DNA of 55,960 nt from the NCBI GenBank assembly GCA_947168585.1, contig CAMVMK010000010.1:1-55960 (forward strand), read 5' to 3'. The notes beneath the pieces were generated by a model that worked only from the letters and a program-made list of their open reading frames with translations, made no database searches and was not told where the DNA came from. Positions within the stretch are counted from its first letter, which is position 1; every line of letters begins with the position of its first letter. Source of the stretch: an uncultured Fretibacterium sp. GTDB lineage: Bacteria > Synergistota > Synergistia > Synergistales > Aminobacteriaceae. A program made the translations under genes and the position numbers. Of this stretch, positions 1-8,708 are shown one piece after another.

Positions 1-437
1 TAAAAATTTCCTGCACCGGCGACACTTGGGTCGATTATCATCACACTGTTGAAGACGTAGGAATTTGTTTAGGCCAGGCATTTAATCAGGCACTCGGCGA
101 TAAACGCGGAATAACCCGTTACGGGAATTTTATTTTGCCTATGGACGAAGTTTTAGTTTTGACTGCTGTAGATTTTTCCGGACGTGCTTACTTAAATTGG
201 GACATGAACATAGTGCCTCAAAAAGTCGGAGAATTTGATACAGAACTTGCTTTAGAATTTTGGCTCGCTTTCGTGAGAAATGCTCTTTGCACTTTACATT
301 TTAAGCAGCTTGCAGGGTCAAACGCTCATCATATACTCGAATGCGGTTTCAAGTCTGCTGCAAGAAGCATAGCCGAAGCCGTGAAAATTAATCCTGAATA
401 TAAAGACGAAATTCCCTCAACTAAAGGAATTTTATAA
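1..437 (+). CDS. hisB: Imidazoleglycerol-phosphate dehydratase, 5'-truncated by window edge
   Basis: This is the 3' part of hisB, the enzyme that dehydrates imidazoleglycerol phosphate to imidazole-acetol phosphate in histidine biosynthesis (cytoplasmic, Mn-dependent). The open frame enters from the left edge (codons begin at base 3) and gives about 144 residues. The visible family signatures are DTWVDYHHTVEDVGICLGQA near the left edge, which carries the metal-binding HH and E of the first repeat, and later HHILECGFKSAARSIAEAV, the second repeat metal site and helix. The ending IPSTKGIL is typical of HisB C-termini. It stops at TAA 435-437. A monofunctional HisB of about 195 residues is expected, so roughly 50 residues lie outside the window. 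A downstream hairpin at 492-512 could end the transcript. No other his gene follows, so hisB would be the last his gene here. Confidence 0.95.
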   Translation, partial: KISCTGDTWVDYHHTVEDVGICLGQAFNQALGDKRGITRYGNFILPMDEVLVLTAVDFSGRAYLNWDMNIVPQKVGEFDTELALEFWLAFVRNALCTLHFKQLAGSNAHHILECGFKSAARSIAEAVKINPEYKDEIPSTKGIL

Positions 438-481
438 AAGCAAGCATGAAGCAGGAATGAAAAATTTCTAACCCCTCACCT

Positions 482-518
482 AAAAAAATCTCCCGACTTG
501 CTCAAGGCCGGGCGTTTT
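482..518. terminator. Bidirectional hairpin terminator
   Basis: CCCG at 492-495 pairs with CGGG at 509-512, with an inner CTT/AAG stem around a GCTC loop. On the minus strand it is followed by a run of seven T (A482-488 on plus). On the plus strand the tail is CGTTTTG. It could end hisB on plus and back up the minus-strand micro-ORF transcript. The stronger U-tract is on the minus strand. Confidence 0.6.
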
Positions 519-570
519 GATTGTGCATGCTTTTTGATACCTTAACGTTGAAAATTATATCATAAAAATA

Positions 571-588
571 AAGGGGATATAATCCCCC
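571..588 (-). terminator. Hairpin directly after the micro-ORF
   Basis: GGGGAT at 573-578 pairs with ATCCCC at 582-587, and on the minus strand the stem is followed by TTTATTTTTATG. It lies 9 bases past the stop of the minus-strand micro-ORF (596-676), as expected for a very short mRNA. The plus strand of the loop also reads TATAAT, so a plus-strand -10 element cannot be excluded. Confidence 0.5.
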
Positions 589-595
589 GTTTGTC

Positions 596-676
596 TTACT
601 GACGATAGTCGATGGACACTTTTATGAGCCAGCGTCCTAAACGCAAGCAAAGACGAAAAATGTTAAAGTATCGCAT
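596..676 (-). CDS. Putative 26-residue basic hydrophobic micro-protein
   Basis: An ATG frame of 26 codons gives MRYFNIFRLCLRLGRWLIKV followed by SIDYRQ. It is cationic and hydrophobic (Arg and Lys between Leu, Ile, Phe and Trp), the type of composition seen in membrane-acting small toxins and in some leader peptides. An excellent GGGAGGG Shine-Dalgarno (684-690) sits 7 bases before the ATG. That SD is partly held in a hairpin (686-704), and a second hairpin (708-725) lies just upstream. A terminator follows 9 bases after the stop. Ribosome site, masking hairpin and terminator together argue for a real translated unit, but no homolog is recognised. A type I toxin mRNA is one possible reading. 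A chance ORF inside a structured RNA is the alternative. Confidence 0.4.
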   Translation of the reverse strand: MRYFNIFRLCLRLGRWLIKVSIDYRQ

Positions 677-685
677 ACACAATCC

Positions 686-725
686 CTCCCTTCTTAAAAG
701 AGAGTTCCCTGCTTGAGCTTGCAGG
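686..725 (-). promoter_or_regulatory. 5' leader hairpins masking the micro-ORF ribosome site
   Basis: Reading the minus strand, CCTGC/GCAGG (725-721 with 712-708) forms a first hairpin. Next comes CTCTCTT (704-698) pairing with AAGGGAG (692-686) over a 5-base loop. The second stem includes GGGAG of the Shine-Dalgarno of the 596-676 frame, so it should hide the ribosome site. Just upstream on minus, TATGATAAAAT resembles an extended -10, which would put the 5' end almost at the first hairpin. Confidence 0.45.
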
Positions 726-831
726 TTGAAAATAATTTTATCATAACCGCGTATCTAAAAATTATTGTTATATAATTGTTCAGGAATTTCAAAAGAAATT
801 AATTTTTTTTCAGGAGGTTTATTTTTCTATC

Positions 832-1650
832 ATGAAAAAATTTTTCGCATTTTTCACCGTGTTATTTTTATTTGCTTTTTGCGCGTGTGCTTTTGCTGAT
901 GAAGAAGCAAAACTCAAATCCGTTAATGACCTCAAAACTCAAAAATTAGCGGCTCAGCGCGGAACAACAGGACAGTATATCGCAGAAGATTTATTAGGCG
1001 ACAATAAAAATCTTTTGCTCACAACTTATGAAAAATATGTTGACGCTGTTGCGGCTCTCCGTCAAAGAAAAATCCGTGCCGTTATCATGGACGAAATGCC
1101 TGCCCGCAGATTTCTTAACGAAGTCGAGGGTCTTGCAATAATGGACGAAGTTCTTTCAGAAGAAAGTTACGCTATCGGTTTCAGAAAAGGCAACACTGAA
1201 CTTGTTGAAGCCGTTAATAAAGCTCTCGCAGAAATTAAAGCTGACGGAAGTCTTGATAAAATTATCGGAAAATATTTCGAGGCATTTTTAGGAGACGGCT
1301 CATCTTCAATCAAGCCCGAAGATATAGATTTCAACAAAGGCGCGAAAGGCGGCACTCTCGTTGTAGGAACTGAAGCTGGTTTTGCACCTTATGAGTTAAA
1401 AGTCGGTTCAAGTTTTATAGGAATTGACATTGAAATGTGCGCTTTAATCGCTAAAAAATTAGATAAAGAGCTCGTTATCGAGAACATGAATTTTGACGCT
1501 CTTCCAATGGCCGTTTCGACAAATAAAGTTGATATGATTTGCGCCGGAATGACAGTAACAGAAGAACGCAAAGAGAACATGGATTTTTCTGATAACTATG
1601 TTAATGCTAAACAGATTGCTTTAGTCAGAGCAGGCGATTATGAGAAATAA
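832..1650 (+). CDS. Polar amino-acid ABC transporter substrate-binding protein with swapped (circularly permuted) lobes
   Basis: This is a secreted binding protein of the SBP_bac_3 (glutamine/cystine/arginine-type) family. Residues 1-22 are a signal peptide ending CAFA before DEEAK. The order of the two lobes is reversed from the family norm. The segment normally in the middle and at the end comes first: SVNDLKTQKLAAQRGTTGQY, then the DE.PA motif and the RKGNTELVEAVNKAL...GSLDKIIGKYF ending, residues about 29-150. The segment normally at the mature N-terminus, GGTLVVGTEAGFAPYE (173-188) through DMICAGMTVTEERKENMDFSD, comes last and ends the protein. A linker of about 20 residues joins them. 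Total size (272) equals one complete binding protein, so nothing is missing. An AGGAGG (812-817) lies 14 bases upstream, a long spacing, and TATAAT at 771-776 is a possible -10. The stop overlaps the permease start, so the partner transporter follows directly. Confidence 0.88.
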   Translation: MKKFFAFFTVLFLFAFCACAFADEEAKLKSVNDLKTQKLAAQRGTTGQYIAEDLLGDNKNLLLTTYEKYVDAVAALRQRKIRAVIMDEMPARRFLNEVEGLAIMDEVLSEESYAIGFRKGNTELVEAVNKALAEIKADGSLDKIIGKYFEAFLGDGSSSIKPEDIDFNKGAKGGTLVVGTEAGFAPYELKVGSSFIGIDIEMCALIAKKLDKELVIENMNFDALPMAVSTNKVDMICAGMTVTEERKENMDFSDNYVNAKQIALVRAGDYEK

Positions 1651-2473
1651 TTTTTTTAATAAGCATGACGCTTGCTTGACGAGCAGGCAGGGAGCAGGCA
1701 GAGGCGATATAGTTTTAGGACTTTTCGGCCTTTTCCTGCTTTATTTGTTGTATAGTTCGGGATTTTTCACGGCTGCAGCCTGGCAGGATTTTAACCGGCG
1801 TTTTTATCAGAATTTCATAAAAGACCAGCGTTATATGATGCTCGTTGACGGTCTTAAAGCTACGTTATTTATGACTTCGGGAGCAACTTTAATAGGCCTC
1901 ACTGTCGGATTAATTTTGAGCGTTATCCGTGTTGCTTACAAAGGCGGCGCGAAAATTCCTCTCTTAAACAAATTAGCCAACACTTATATAACTGTTTTAA
2001 GAGGCACGCCTGCAATGGTACAGCTTTTAATTTGGAACTTCACGATTTTTGCTTCGGCCCGAAATCTTAACACCCAATATATAGCGATTTTAGCGTTCGG
2101 CTTAAACTCGGGGGCTTATGTAGCTGAAATTTTTCGTGGCGGAATTGAATCAATCGACCCCGGACAAATGGAAGCGTCCCGTTCTTTGGGATTATCTTAC
2201 GGCGACTCGATGAGGTTTGTTGTTCTTCCTCAGGCTTTGAGAAACGTTATACCAATGCTTTTTAACGAATTTATAGCAATGTTGAAAGAAACTTCAGTAG
2301 CAGGCTATATCGGTATCGATGATTTAACGAGAGCAGGACAAAATATCCAGGCTTTGACCCTCGAACATTCTCAGCCGTTAATAATGGTTGCGATAATTTA
2401 TTTAGTTATCGTGCTGTTCTTAACTCACGTTGTACGAAAACTTGAAGAATGGCTAAGTCGCGGCAGACGTTAG
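1640..2473 (+). CDS. Polar amino-acid ABC transporter permease (HisMQ/GlnP type)
   Basis: This is an inner-membrane permease that forms the channel for the binding protein encoded just upstream. The family ID is from the hydrophobic segments, the conserved TVLRGTPAMVQLLI region and the cytoplasmic EAA loop EASRSLGLSYGDSMRFVVLP (starting near residue 178), which docks on the ATPase. The ATG at 1640 overlaps the preceding stop (1648-1650), suggesting translational coupling. The first 23 residues, before the first membrane segment, are unusual (KHDACLTSRQGAGRGD) and are encoded by GC-richer sequence with an internal direct repeat (1681-1690 and 1692-1701). This is probably a locally expanded, non-conserved tail. 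A length of 277 is slightly long for the family. The ATPase gene follows after 12 bases. Confidence 0.93.
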   Translation: MRNNFFNKHDACLTSRQGAGRGDIVLGLFGLFLLYLLYSSGFFTAAAWQDFNRRFYQNFIKDQRYMMLVDGLKATLFMTSGATLIGLTVGLILSVIRVAYKGGAKIPLLNKLANTYITVLRGTPAMVQLLIWNFTIFASARNLNTQYIAILAFGLNSGAYVAEIFRGGIESIDPGQMEASRSLGLSYGDSMRFVVLPQALRNVIPMLFNEFIAMLKETSVAGYIGIDDLTRAGQNIQALTLEHSQPLIMVAIIYLVIVLFLTHVVRKLEEWLSRGRR

Positions 2474-2485
2474 GAGGAATTAAAA

Positions 2486-3235
2486 ATGCCGGTTATTGAA
2501 GTTAAAAATTTGCATAAAACTTTCATACGTCAGGACGGGACAAAAATCGAAGTCTTACGCGGAATTAATACGAGCATTGTTAAAGGCGAAAAAATTGCAG
2601 TTATAGGTCCGTCAGGTTCAGGCAAAAGTACTTTCTTACGCTGCTTAAACAGAATGGAAGAGCCTACAGGCGGCGAAATAATTTTCAACGGCGAAGATAT
2701 TACAAAACCTTCATGCGATATAAATTTAGTACGCCGTAAAATGGGAATGGTTTTCCAGCATTTTTATTTATTCCCTCATTTAACTGTAAGAAAAAATTTA
2801 ACTCTTTCGCCCGTAAGATTAAAAATCATGACTCAGGACGAAGCTGACGCAAAAGCCCAAGAACTTTTAGCACGTGTCGGTCTTGCTGATAAAATTGATG
2901 AATGGCCGGACAGACTTTCAGGCGGTCAGAAGCAGAGAGTTGCAATCGCCCGCGCTATGGCAATGAATCCGGAAGTTTTATTGTTCGATGAGCCCACGAG
3001 CGCATTAGACCCCGAAATGATAGGCGAAGTTCTTGATGTTATGAAAGAATTAGCAGACTCTGGAATGACGATGTATTTAGTTACTCACGAAATGGGATTT
3101 GCTCACAAAATTGCGGACAGAGTTTTATTTATTGACGGCGGAGTTATCAGCGAAGAAGGAACGCCTCAAGAAGTTTTTGATAATCCTCAACAGCCACGAA
3201 CAAAAGAATTTCTTTCCAAAGTTTTGCACCGCTAA
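2486..3235 (+). CDS. Polar amino-acid ABC transporter ATP-binding protein (GlnQ type)
   Basis: This is the cytoplasmic ATPase that powers the transporter encoded at 832-2473. Walker A is GPSGSGKST (41-49), the Q-loop lies in [13 protein letters not shown], the signature is [15 protein letters not shown] (from 144), Walker B is [12 protein letters not shown] (catalytic Glu 169) and the H-loop is in LVTHEMGFA. At 249 residues it is the normal GlnQ/ArtP size. It starts at ATG 2486 with TAGGAGGAATTAAAA in front. This is the last gene of a three-gene operon (binding protein, permease, ATPase). The specific amino acid cannot be read from sequence. A heptad-repeat hairpin (3240-3308) follows and probably ends the transcript. 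Confidence 0.95.
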   Translation: MPVIEVKNLHKTFIRQDGTKIEVLRGINTSIVKGEKIAVIGPSGSGKSTFLRCLNRMEEPTGGEIIFNGEDITKPSCDINLVRRKMGMVFQHFYLFPHLTVRKNLTLSPVRLKIMTQDEADAKAQELLARVGLADKIDEWPDRLSGGQKQRVAIARAMAMNPEVLLFDEPTSALDPEMIGEVLDVMKELADSGMTMYLVTHEMGFAHKIADRVLFIDGGVISEEGTPQEVFDNPQQPRTKEFLSKVLHR

Positions 3236-3239
3236 GAAT

Positions 3240-3308
3240 AGTGAGGGATTAGGAATTAGGAATGAGGAATTAAAAAAACTCCTCACCCCTCACCCCTAAC
3301 TCCTAACT
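3240..3308. repeat. Heptad repeat hairpin, copy 1
   Basis: Left arm is built from GTGAGGG/ATTAGGA/ATGAGGA heptads and right arm from their inverse (CTCCTCACCCCTCACCCCTA and on), around an A7 centre. The arms pair imperfectly into a long hairpin between converging genes. The TAG stop of the minus-strand gene at 3303 lies inside it. Other copies are near 467, 12189, 23824, 30529, 48233, 48314 and 53213. Confidence 0.75.
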
Positions 3309-6300
3309 GTTTTTCTTAACTTTTCTGCGGATTTTGAAAATTCCCGAAGAAAGCATCATCGCAATTAAACCTATTGCCGAGCCTGTAATACAACCTGCGT
3401 TGGAAGGTCCGAGTGTTGTATTATCTTCTTCAGACGCTGTAACAACGAATGAATAATCAGTATCGGGCTCAAGATATGCCGCTACATTAACGTTAGTGGC
3501 GTTTAATAAGCCTAAAGCATTTGTTATTTCGTTGCCCTCATCGTCAAGGAACATTCCTTTTTCACTGTTTTCTTCGCTAAGTGAAACAATTCCGTCAGCT
3601 TCATCAATTCCGCTGGAATTAGCAGAAAGTTTTGTAACTCTAATGAACACTTGCGAATAAGGCGTTATGACAGAAGCATTGATAGCTTCGCGGATTTTAT
3701 TGGCAATATCAGCAACAAAAACGTAAATTTTCGCCTCTGTTATCGTACCGCTCTCCAAGACCGGCAACGCCAAAATAGGTTCTTCATTCTCGAAGCTCTC
3801 TGAAATTTCTGTAACAGTGCGGCTTTCACTTGAGAAAGCATCAACATCAAGTGCTGCAACAGCCGTATCAGAAGCAATACCAGCTAATTTAGCTATGAAG
3901 TTAGCGGCACTTATGAGGCTGTCGCTGACTTTTTTAAGCGAAGTTTTTGCAACGTTTGAACTGTTGTTTATGAAATTCTGCCTCTTTTGCTCTTCATCGT
4001 CTGTTACGGTGCTGCTATCTCCGCTTGAAGATTGGTCTCTGCTTATGGTAGACGATGACGCAGATACGACAGCATTAATATTAAATGTCTTTGTATTTAC
4101 ATCGCCGTCAGAAACTTCGATTATAACTGTATGACTTCCTATTGCTGCTGTCGACGGCGCACTGATTGAATATCTATGCTGAGTTCTTCCGGGAGTACCT
4201 GAGTTTTCTACATTTAAGCCGCCGTTATTTTGTACATTCCAGCTTAAATTATTTTTGAATTTTCCGTCAGCCGTAACAGTTACGATTTTAGCAGTTCCGC
4301 CCGCTGTGAGACTGATTGAAGCAGTATCAGCCGAAAGCTCCAATAAATAATTTTCAGTCGAAGGCGTAACGCTCACAACAATACTTAAATCGGCACTTGT
4401 TCCGTCAACATCGTAAGCAGTTATTGAAGCATCATAATCTCCTTCTTCAGCGTCTGAAGCAGCAGTTAATGACAAATTAGCAGTGCTCGAAGATTGGGAA
4501 ATATTCCATGAGAAAATATCTTCATCGGCTGTAAGTTCCCATGAAGTTACATTTTTATTTGCTGTAAATTTCACGGTTTTAGTTTCGCCGGCCTCGAGTG
4601 TCGGATTAGTATCGCCTGTAATTCCCGTGAGTTTGTATTTTGAAATTATCGGCCAATAATAATAATTTTCTCCGAGCGGTTCAAGAGCAGCCGCGACATT
4701 AATTCCGGCTTTGCCGCTTGACGGGACTGTCGTAATTTCATTGCCGGAGTTATTAATTAAATGTGCTTCAAATTCTTCGCTTTCTTCGTCTGCAAAGATA
4801 TGAATTAAAAGTCCCTCGCCGACTGTCAAAAGTTTATTTTTTACCGCATTTTGAATTAAATCGTAGCTGACCGGGAAGACATAAATTTTTGCTTCGTCAA
4901 TTTGTTCGCCGTCAATAGCATCTAAAGCTATAACCGGGACTTCAGCAGGCTCAAATTCTGCAAATAAATCATTAAAACTTGAAATTTCAACATCTCCTGC
5001 TAATAATGCCGCTTTGTCAAGTACTGCAACACTGCCGCTGCCGGATTTATTGAAGAGACTTTTAATTCTTGCTGCGTTTGCCTCAATAAGAGCCGCGTAT
5101 TCTTCTTCGGGCGTGAGCGGTTTATCTGAAACTATTACCTTAAAACTTACATTTTTAGAAGTATTGTTTGTATCTTTTGCCGTGATTGTTACGGTGTAAG
5201 TTTTTGCAGTCGCTGACTCTAATGCTTTGACGCTGACAACCGCGCTTGAGTTAGAACTGTTAGTAAATGAAATTTCAAGCCCCGAAACTGAAGATTTTGA
5301 CCACGTTAAACTACCGTTAGGCGTTCCGCTGACTGAAATATTTACGGTTTGAGCGTCCTCTTCTTTTACAATGCTTATACTTGCAGGGCTTGCACTGAGA
5401 TTAAAATTAGACTCGGCAGGAGTGCCCTGACTTTCAATAATTAAAGTAATTTCTTTTGAAGCCGTGTAGCCCAGTGCGTCCGCTGCTGTAATCGTTGCTG
5501 TATAAGTTCCTGCGGCGGCTGAACTTGAAGGCGTAAATTTTACCGCAGCATTTCCGCCGTTTTTAGTGATTTCCGGCGTTACGCCGCTGGGAGTTCCTGA
5601 AACGCTCCACGAAATTTCAGTTTGAGTTTTATTCGTTGTGAGATTTACAGACTGGGCAGATCCTCCGGCTTTCAACGTCAAACTTGACGGAGAAACAGAC
5701 GTGATTTCTAAATCTGTATCATCTTCGGAATTTTTGACATTTACATCAATAGTAATTGAAGCGTCAATTAAATCCTCTTCATTCGATGCCGTGATTACAA
5801 CTTTATAAGTATTTCTTTGGGCGTTTGAATTTGCGCTAATTGTTAAAATTCCTGAATTATCAGGCCCTGAAACAGTCAAAGCGTCTTCATTATATGAGAG
5901 TTCCCAATTATCAACGCCGTTAATAAAGCCGCTGAGCGTCAAAGCAATTTCTTTAGCATCGCCGCCTGCAATTAAATCAATTTCTGTTTTATCTGCAATT
6001 ATAGCGTCTTCAAAATAAATGCCGACATTAAGCGGTATAGTTACAGTTGTGTCGCCTGCAGTTAAAACAATATCCGCCGAATAATTTTCTTCGGTATATG
6101 CTTCTCTGTTCGGGACAGTTACGTTAACATAAACCGCGCCGATATTAGTTTCCGGGTCTAAATCTGAAATTTCAGGCACGATTTTAATATCGTCCGGGAA
6201 ATTTGAATTTGTTACAGCTGCCGTTGGTTTTACATTTTTATAAATTATATCTGGTTTTTGGGTTTCCGGCTTGGAAAAAGAAATGTTCACCTCCTTACTA

Positions 6301-8627
6301 CCAAAAATACCAAAAGGGCGGGGTTCTTCCTCCTGCTTTTCTTCTTCTTTGTAAGTAACCTGCCAGCCGAGAACGAAAGAGCCGTTGCCTTCTTTATCAT
6401 AGAAAGGAACATGAACAGCAGCCTTATCGCCGCTCTTAACTTCCGCACCGTCTTTTATTTTTATCAATAGTGATTTTATCGGCGTTTTTGAAAAATCGCC
6501 CATTGAAATTTCCGAATCTTTATCTAAATCGCTTTCAGCAGCGTATTCGACTTTATCAACAGTGAGCCAGTCGGGAAGATCAAGAGCGTTCGCAGCATCT
6601 TCATCATCGGATTGAATAAAGACAGTAAATAAATTATTTGCGTCTTTAGGAGCCCGCACTAAAACCGAATAATTTGAGTAGCCCTGAGTAACATCAAGTT
6701 TATTTTCTGTATCAGCAAAGACTACATAACTGCTGAAATCGCCCGATGTAGGAGTAATTAAATTTGTGTGGCCTGTATCCTCTTCAAGATAAATTGTATA
6801 CTCTTCAGATTCAAAAGTTTTACTGCTTTCGTCAAGCTGGAGCAAAAGTTCTTTAGCGTCAGCATTAACGCTGTCTTCTGAAACTACAGCGGCAAGACGA
6901 TAATTGTACTTTGCAACATTATCCGGAAGAATACCTGTTACAGTCATAATGCCGCCGTTATCGTTAGAAACAATCGAAACATTAAGCCATTCGATATCGG
7001 GTGAAATTTTCCAATCGATTGCATAATTTGAATATTCTTTAACGTCTTTTCTGTTGATTTCGTCAGTTTCGTCAGCTTCGTTATATTCCCACCATACTAA
7101 TTTGGGAAGTTTGTAAATCATTTTGTAATTATAGCCGACATATGTAGATTTATTTGTATATTGTTCATCGGCTTCAATAACGGGGTCAACGGCTGGGCTT
7201 TCAGAACTTGAAAGTTTATAGCCGGGCAGGTAAAGATTTACAGTAATCGTTTCGGCCGGAAATGTCAAAGACGTTTGATATATCTTAGAACGTTCGGTTT
7301 CACTTAGGCCAGACAGACTTTTAACGTTAGGTTTAACTATAATGCTGTAAGAATAATCGCCCTCAGTATCAGGAAGATACTCCACCGTTTGGACTTTGAG
7401 AGTTTTAGTGTTCTCATCAAGTGTAATTGATAAGTTCGCGATGTCCGTTGAAAGAGTCCAATCAAATTTAACATTTTCAAATTTTTGCTGTCCCTCTGTA
7501 TCGTCTTCGGGATATTCAGCGTTATATTTCCAAACAGCTATATCCGGGAGTTGATATGTTGCAAAAAATTTCTCGCCTGTAAATCTTCTTTCTTCCGGAG
7601 TGCTGTCTATCAAAGTAAGTTCTGATATTTCTTCGGTAGGACTATTAGCCCCTGAAATCACATAGTCTTCTGAAACATAATTGACCGTAATTGTCTCGCC
7701 GTAAAGCGTCAAAGCTGCGGCCTTAGCTTCATCGTTATTAAAATTACTGTCGCTGATAGTATCGATTTCAGCTTTGATAGTAACGGGATAATCTCCTGAA
7801 ACTGCCGGTGCAGTGCCGCTGACTCTTAATATATTTCCGTCTTGAGTAACGTCGTTGAAAGTATTTCCTAAATCTCCTTCAAAAGACCATTTAAGCGTGA
7901 AATTTTGTGTTGAAGATTTATGTAATTCATCATCTTCATCGGCGGCGTTGTAACGCCATAAAGCTAAATCCGGAATTGTGTATGTAAAATCATAGTTGCG
8001 CGTTATATAAAACACGGGAAGCTCTACATCAAAAGAAAGTTCAACTTCACCGTCGTAAGCGTCCGGAGTAGCAATTTTATATACTAAATTAACTGGGCTT
8101 ACAACTATCGAGCCGACCTCGTTAAATGAGTATTGCCTACCTATTACATCGTTATAATCTTGGTTACTAACTGTGGTAATTTCAGCTATAATACCAAATT
8201 TATATTCTCCGGAAGTTTCCGGAAGTGTTCCGCTTATAGTTAATATTTTTTCATCGCCGCTTGTTGAAGGGGCAGCCGTTAATTTGCTAATCGTATCATT
8301 ATCTGAAGATATAGTATAAGAAAATGTATATTTGATTGCATTACGTCCCACGCCGATATTTGTCCATTCAACCTCACCGTTTTCTTCGTCAGGTTCTATA
8401 GCGTGATCCCATAAAATAAGATTAGGTAATTTATACGTAGCTTTATAATTTTCGCCCGCATAGGCGGTTTCTGGTATTTCTCTTTCTTCAAAATCTTCAA
8501 CATTAGTAGGGTCGCTTATATCCGAACCTCCTATTATAGTCTCATAATCTGTCGCTGCCATTGCCGACGATGTAGAAAAAATCATCACGACAAGAGCAAG
8601 AATTAATATAAATAATTTTTTAGTCAA
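3303..8627 (-). CDS. Giant secreted surface protein with Ig-like repeats and Synergist-CTERM-like C-terminus
   Basis: This is a 1774-residue exported protein. Residues 1-24 are a signal peptide (MTKKLFILILALVVMIF...AMA). Four N-terminal repeats of about 130 residues each carry a motif like YKLPNLILWDH, YTIPDLALWRYN, YQLPDIAVWKYN or YKLPKLVWWEYN. Next comes a linker, then several Ig/cadherin-like beta domains in the style SPSSLTLKAGGSAQSVNLTT. A domain that appears twice (containing EAKIYVF and NVAA.LEP) occupies the C-terminal part. The end has NAGC, a hydrophobic stretch (ITGSAIGLIAMMLSSGIF) and KIRRKVKKNS, consistent with the Synergist-CTERM sorting signal. It is probably anchored on the cell surface. 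Binding function is unknown. Start ATG 8627 has AGGAGGAA upstream. The stop lies in a heptad repeat. Confidence 0.85.
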   Translation of the reverse strand: MTKKLFILILALVVMIFSTSSAMAATDYETIIGGSDISDPTNVEDFEEREIPETAYAGENYKATYKLPNLILWDHAIEPDEENGEVEWTNIGVGRNAIKYTFSYTISSDNDTISKLTAAPSTSGDEKILTISGTLPETSGEYKFGIIAEITTVSNQDYNDVIGRQYSFNEVGSIVVSPVNLVYKIATPDAYDGEVELSFDVELPVFYITRNYDFTYTIPDLALWRYNAADEDDELHKSSTQNFTLKWSFEGDLGNTFNDVTQDGNILRVSGTAPAVSGDYPVTIKAEIDTISDSNFNNDEAKAAALTLYGETITVNYVSEDYVISGANSPTEEISELTLIDSTPEERRFTGEKFFATYQLPDIAVWKYNAEYPEDDTEGQQKFENVKFDWTLSTDIANLSITLDENTKTLKVQTVEYLPDTEGDYSYSIIVKPNVKSLSGLSETERSKIYQTSLTFPAETITVNLYLPGYKLSSSESPAVDPVIEADEQYTNKSTYVGYNYKMIYKLPKLVWWEYNEADETDEINRKDVKEYSNYAIDWKISPDIEWLNVSIVSNDNGGIMTVTGILPDNVAKYNYRLAAVVSEDSVNADAKELLLQLDESSKTFESEEYTIYLEEDTGHTNLITPTSGDFSSYVVFADTENKLDVTQGYSNYSVLVRAPKDANNLFTVFIQSDDEDAANALDLPDWLTVDKVEYAAESDLDKDSEISMGDFSKTPIKSLLIKIKDGAEVKSGDKAAVHVPFYDKEGNGSFVLGWQVTYKEEEKQEEEPRPFGIFGSKEVNISFSKPETQKPDIIYKNVKPTAAVTNSNFPDDIKIVPEISDLDPETNIGAVYVNVTVPNREAYTEENYSADIVLTAGDTTVTIPLNVGIYFEDAIIADKTEIDLIAGGDAKEIALTLSGFINGVDNWELSYNEDALTVSGPDNSGILTISANSNAQRNTYKVVITASNEEDLIDASITIDVNVKNSEDDTDLEITSVSPSSLTLKAGGSAQSVNLTTNKTQTEISWSVSGTPSGVTPEITKNGGNAAVKFTPSSSAAAGTYTATITAADALGYTASKEITLIIESQGTPAESNFNLSASPASISIVKEEDAQTVNISVSGTPNGSLTWSKSSVSGLEISFTNSSNSSAVVSVKALESATAKTYTVTITAKDTNNTSKNVSFKVIVSDKPLTPEEEYAALIEANAARIKSLFNKSGSGSVAVLDKAALLAGDVEISSFNDLFAEFEPAEVPVIALDAIDGEQIDEAKIYVFPVSYDLIQNAVKNKLLTVGEGLLIHIFADEESEEFEAHLINNSGNEITTVPSSGKAGINVAAALEPLGENYYYWPIISKYKLTGITGDTNPTLEAGETKTVKFTANKNVTSWELTADEDIFSWNISQSSSTANLSLTAASDAEEGDYDASITAYDVDGTSADLSIVVSVTPSTENYLLELSADTASISLTAGGTAKIVTVTADGKFKNNLSWNVQNNGGLNVENSGTPGRTQHRYSISAPSTAAIGSHTVIIEVSDGDVNTKTFNINAVVSASSSTISRDQSSSGDSSTVTDDEEQKRQNFINNSSNVAKTSLKKVSDSLISAANFIAKLAGIASDTAVAALDVDAFSSESRTVTEISESFENEEPILALPVLESGTITEAKIYVFVADIANKIREAINASVITPYSQVFIRVTKLSANSSGIDEADGIVSLSEENSEKGMFLDDEGNEITNALGLLNATNVNVAAYLEPDTDYSFVVTASEEDNTTLGPSNAGCITGSAIGLIAMMLSSGIFKIRRKVKKNS

Positions 8628-8708
8628 ATTTCATTCCTCCTGTGCAATTAAAAATTTTTTGGTAATAATCTTATTTTATAATAATCGTCGGTAAAAATCA
8701 TCGTAATT

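Noticed and set aside
3240-3308. Heptad repeats as a CRISPR array or telomere-like sequence
   Set aside because: Units are 7 bases without spacers and form inverted pairs. No cas gene is present, and the copies are scattered singly.
6258-6470. Plus-strand frames inside the 3303-8627 and 31587-39830 genes
   Set aside because: They are shadow frames in repeat-rich coding DNA, with no ribosome sites and no recognisable protein features.
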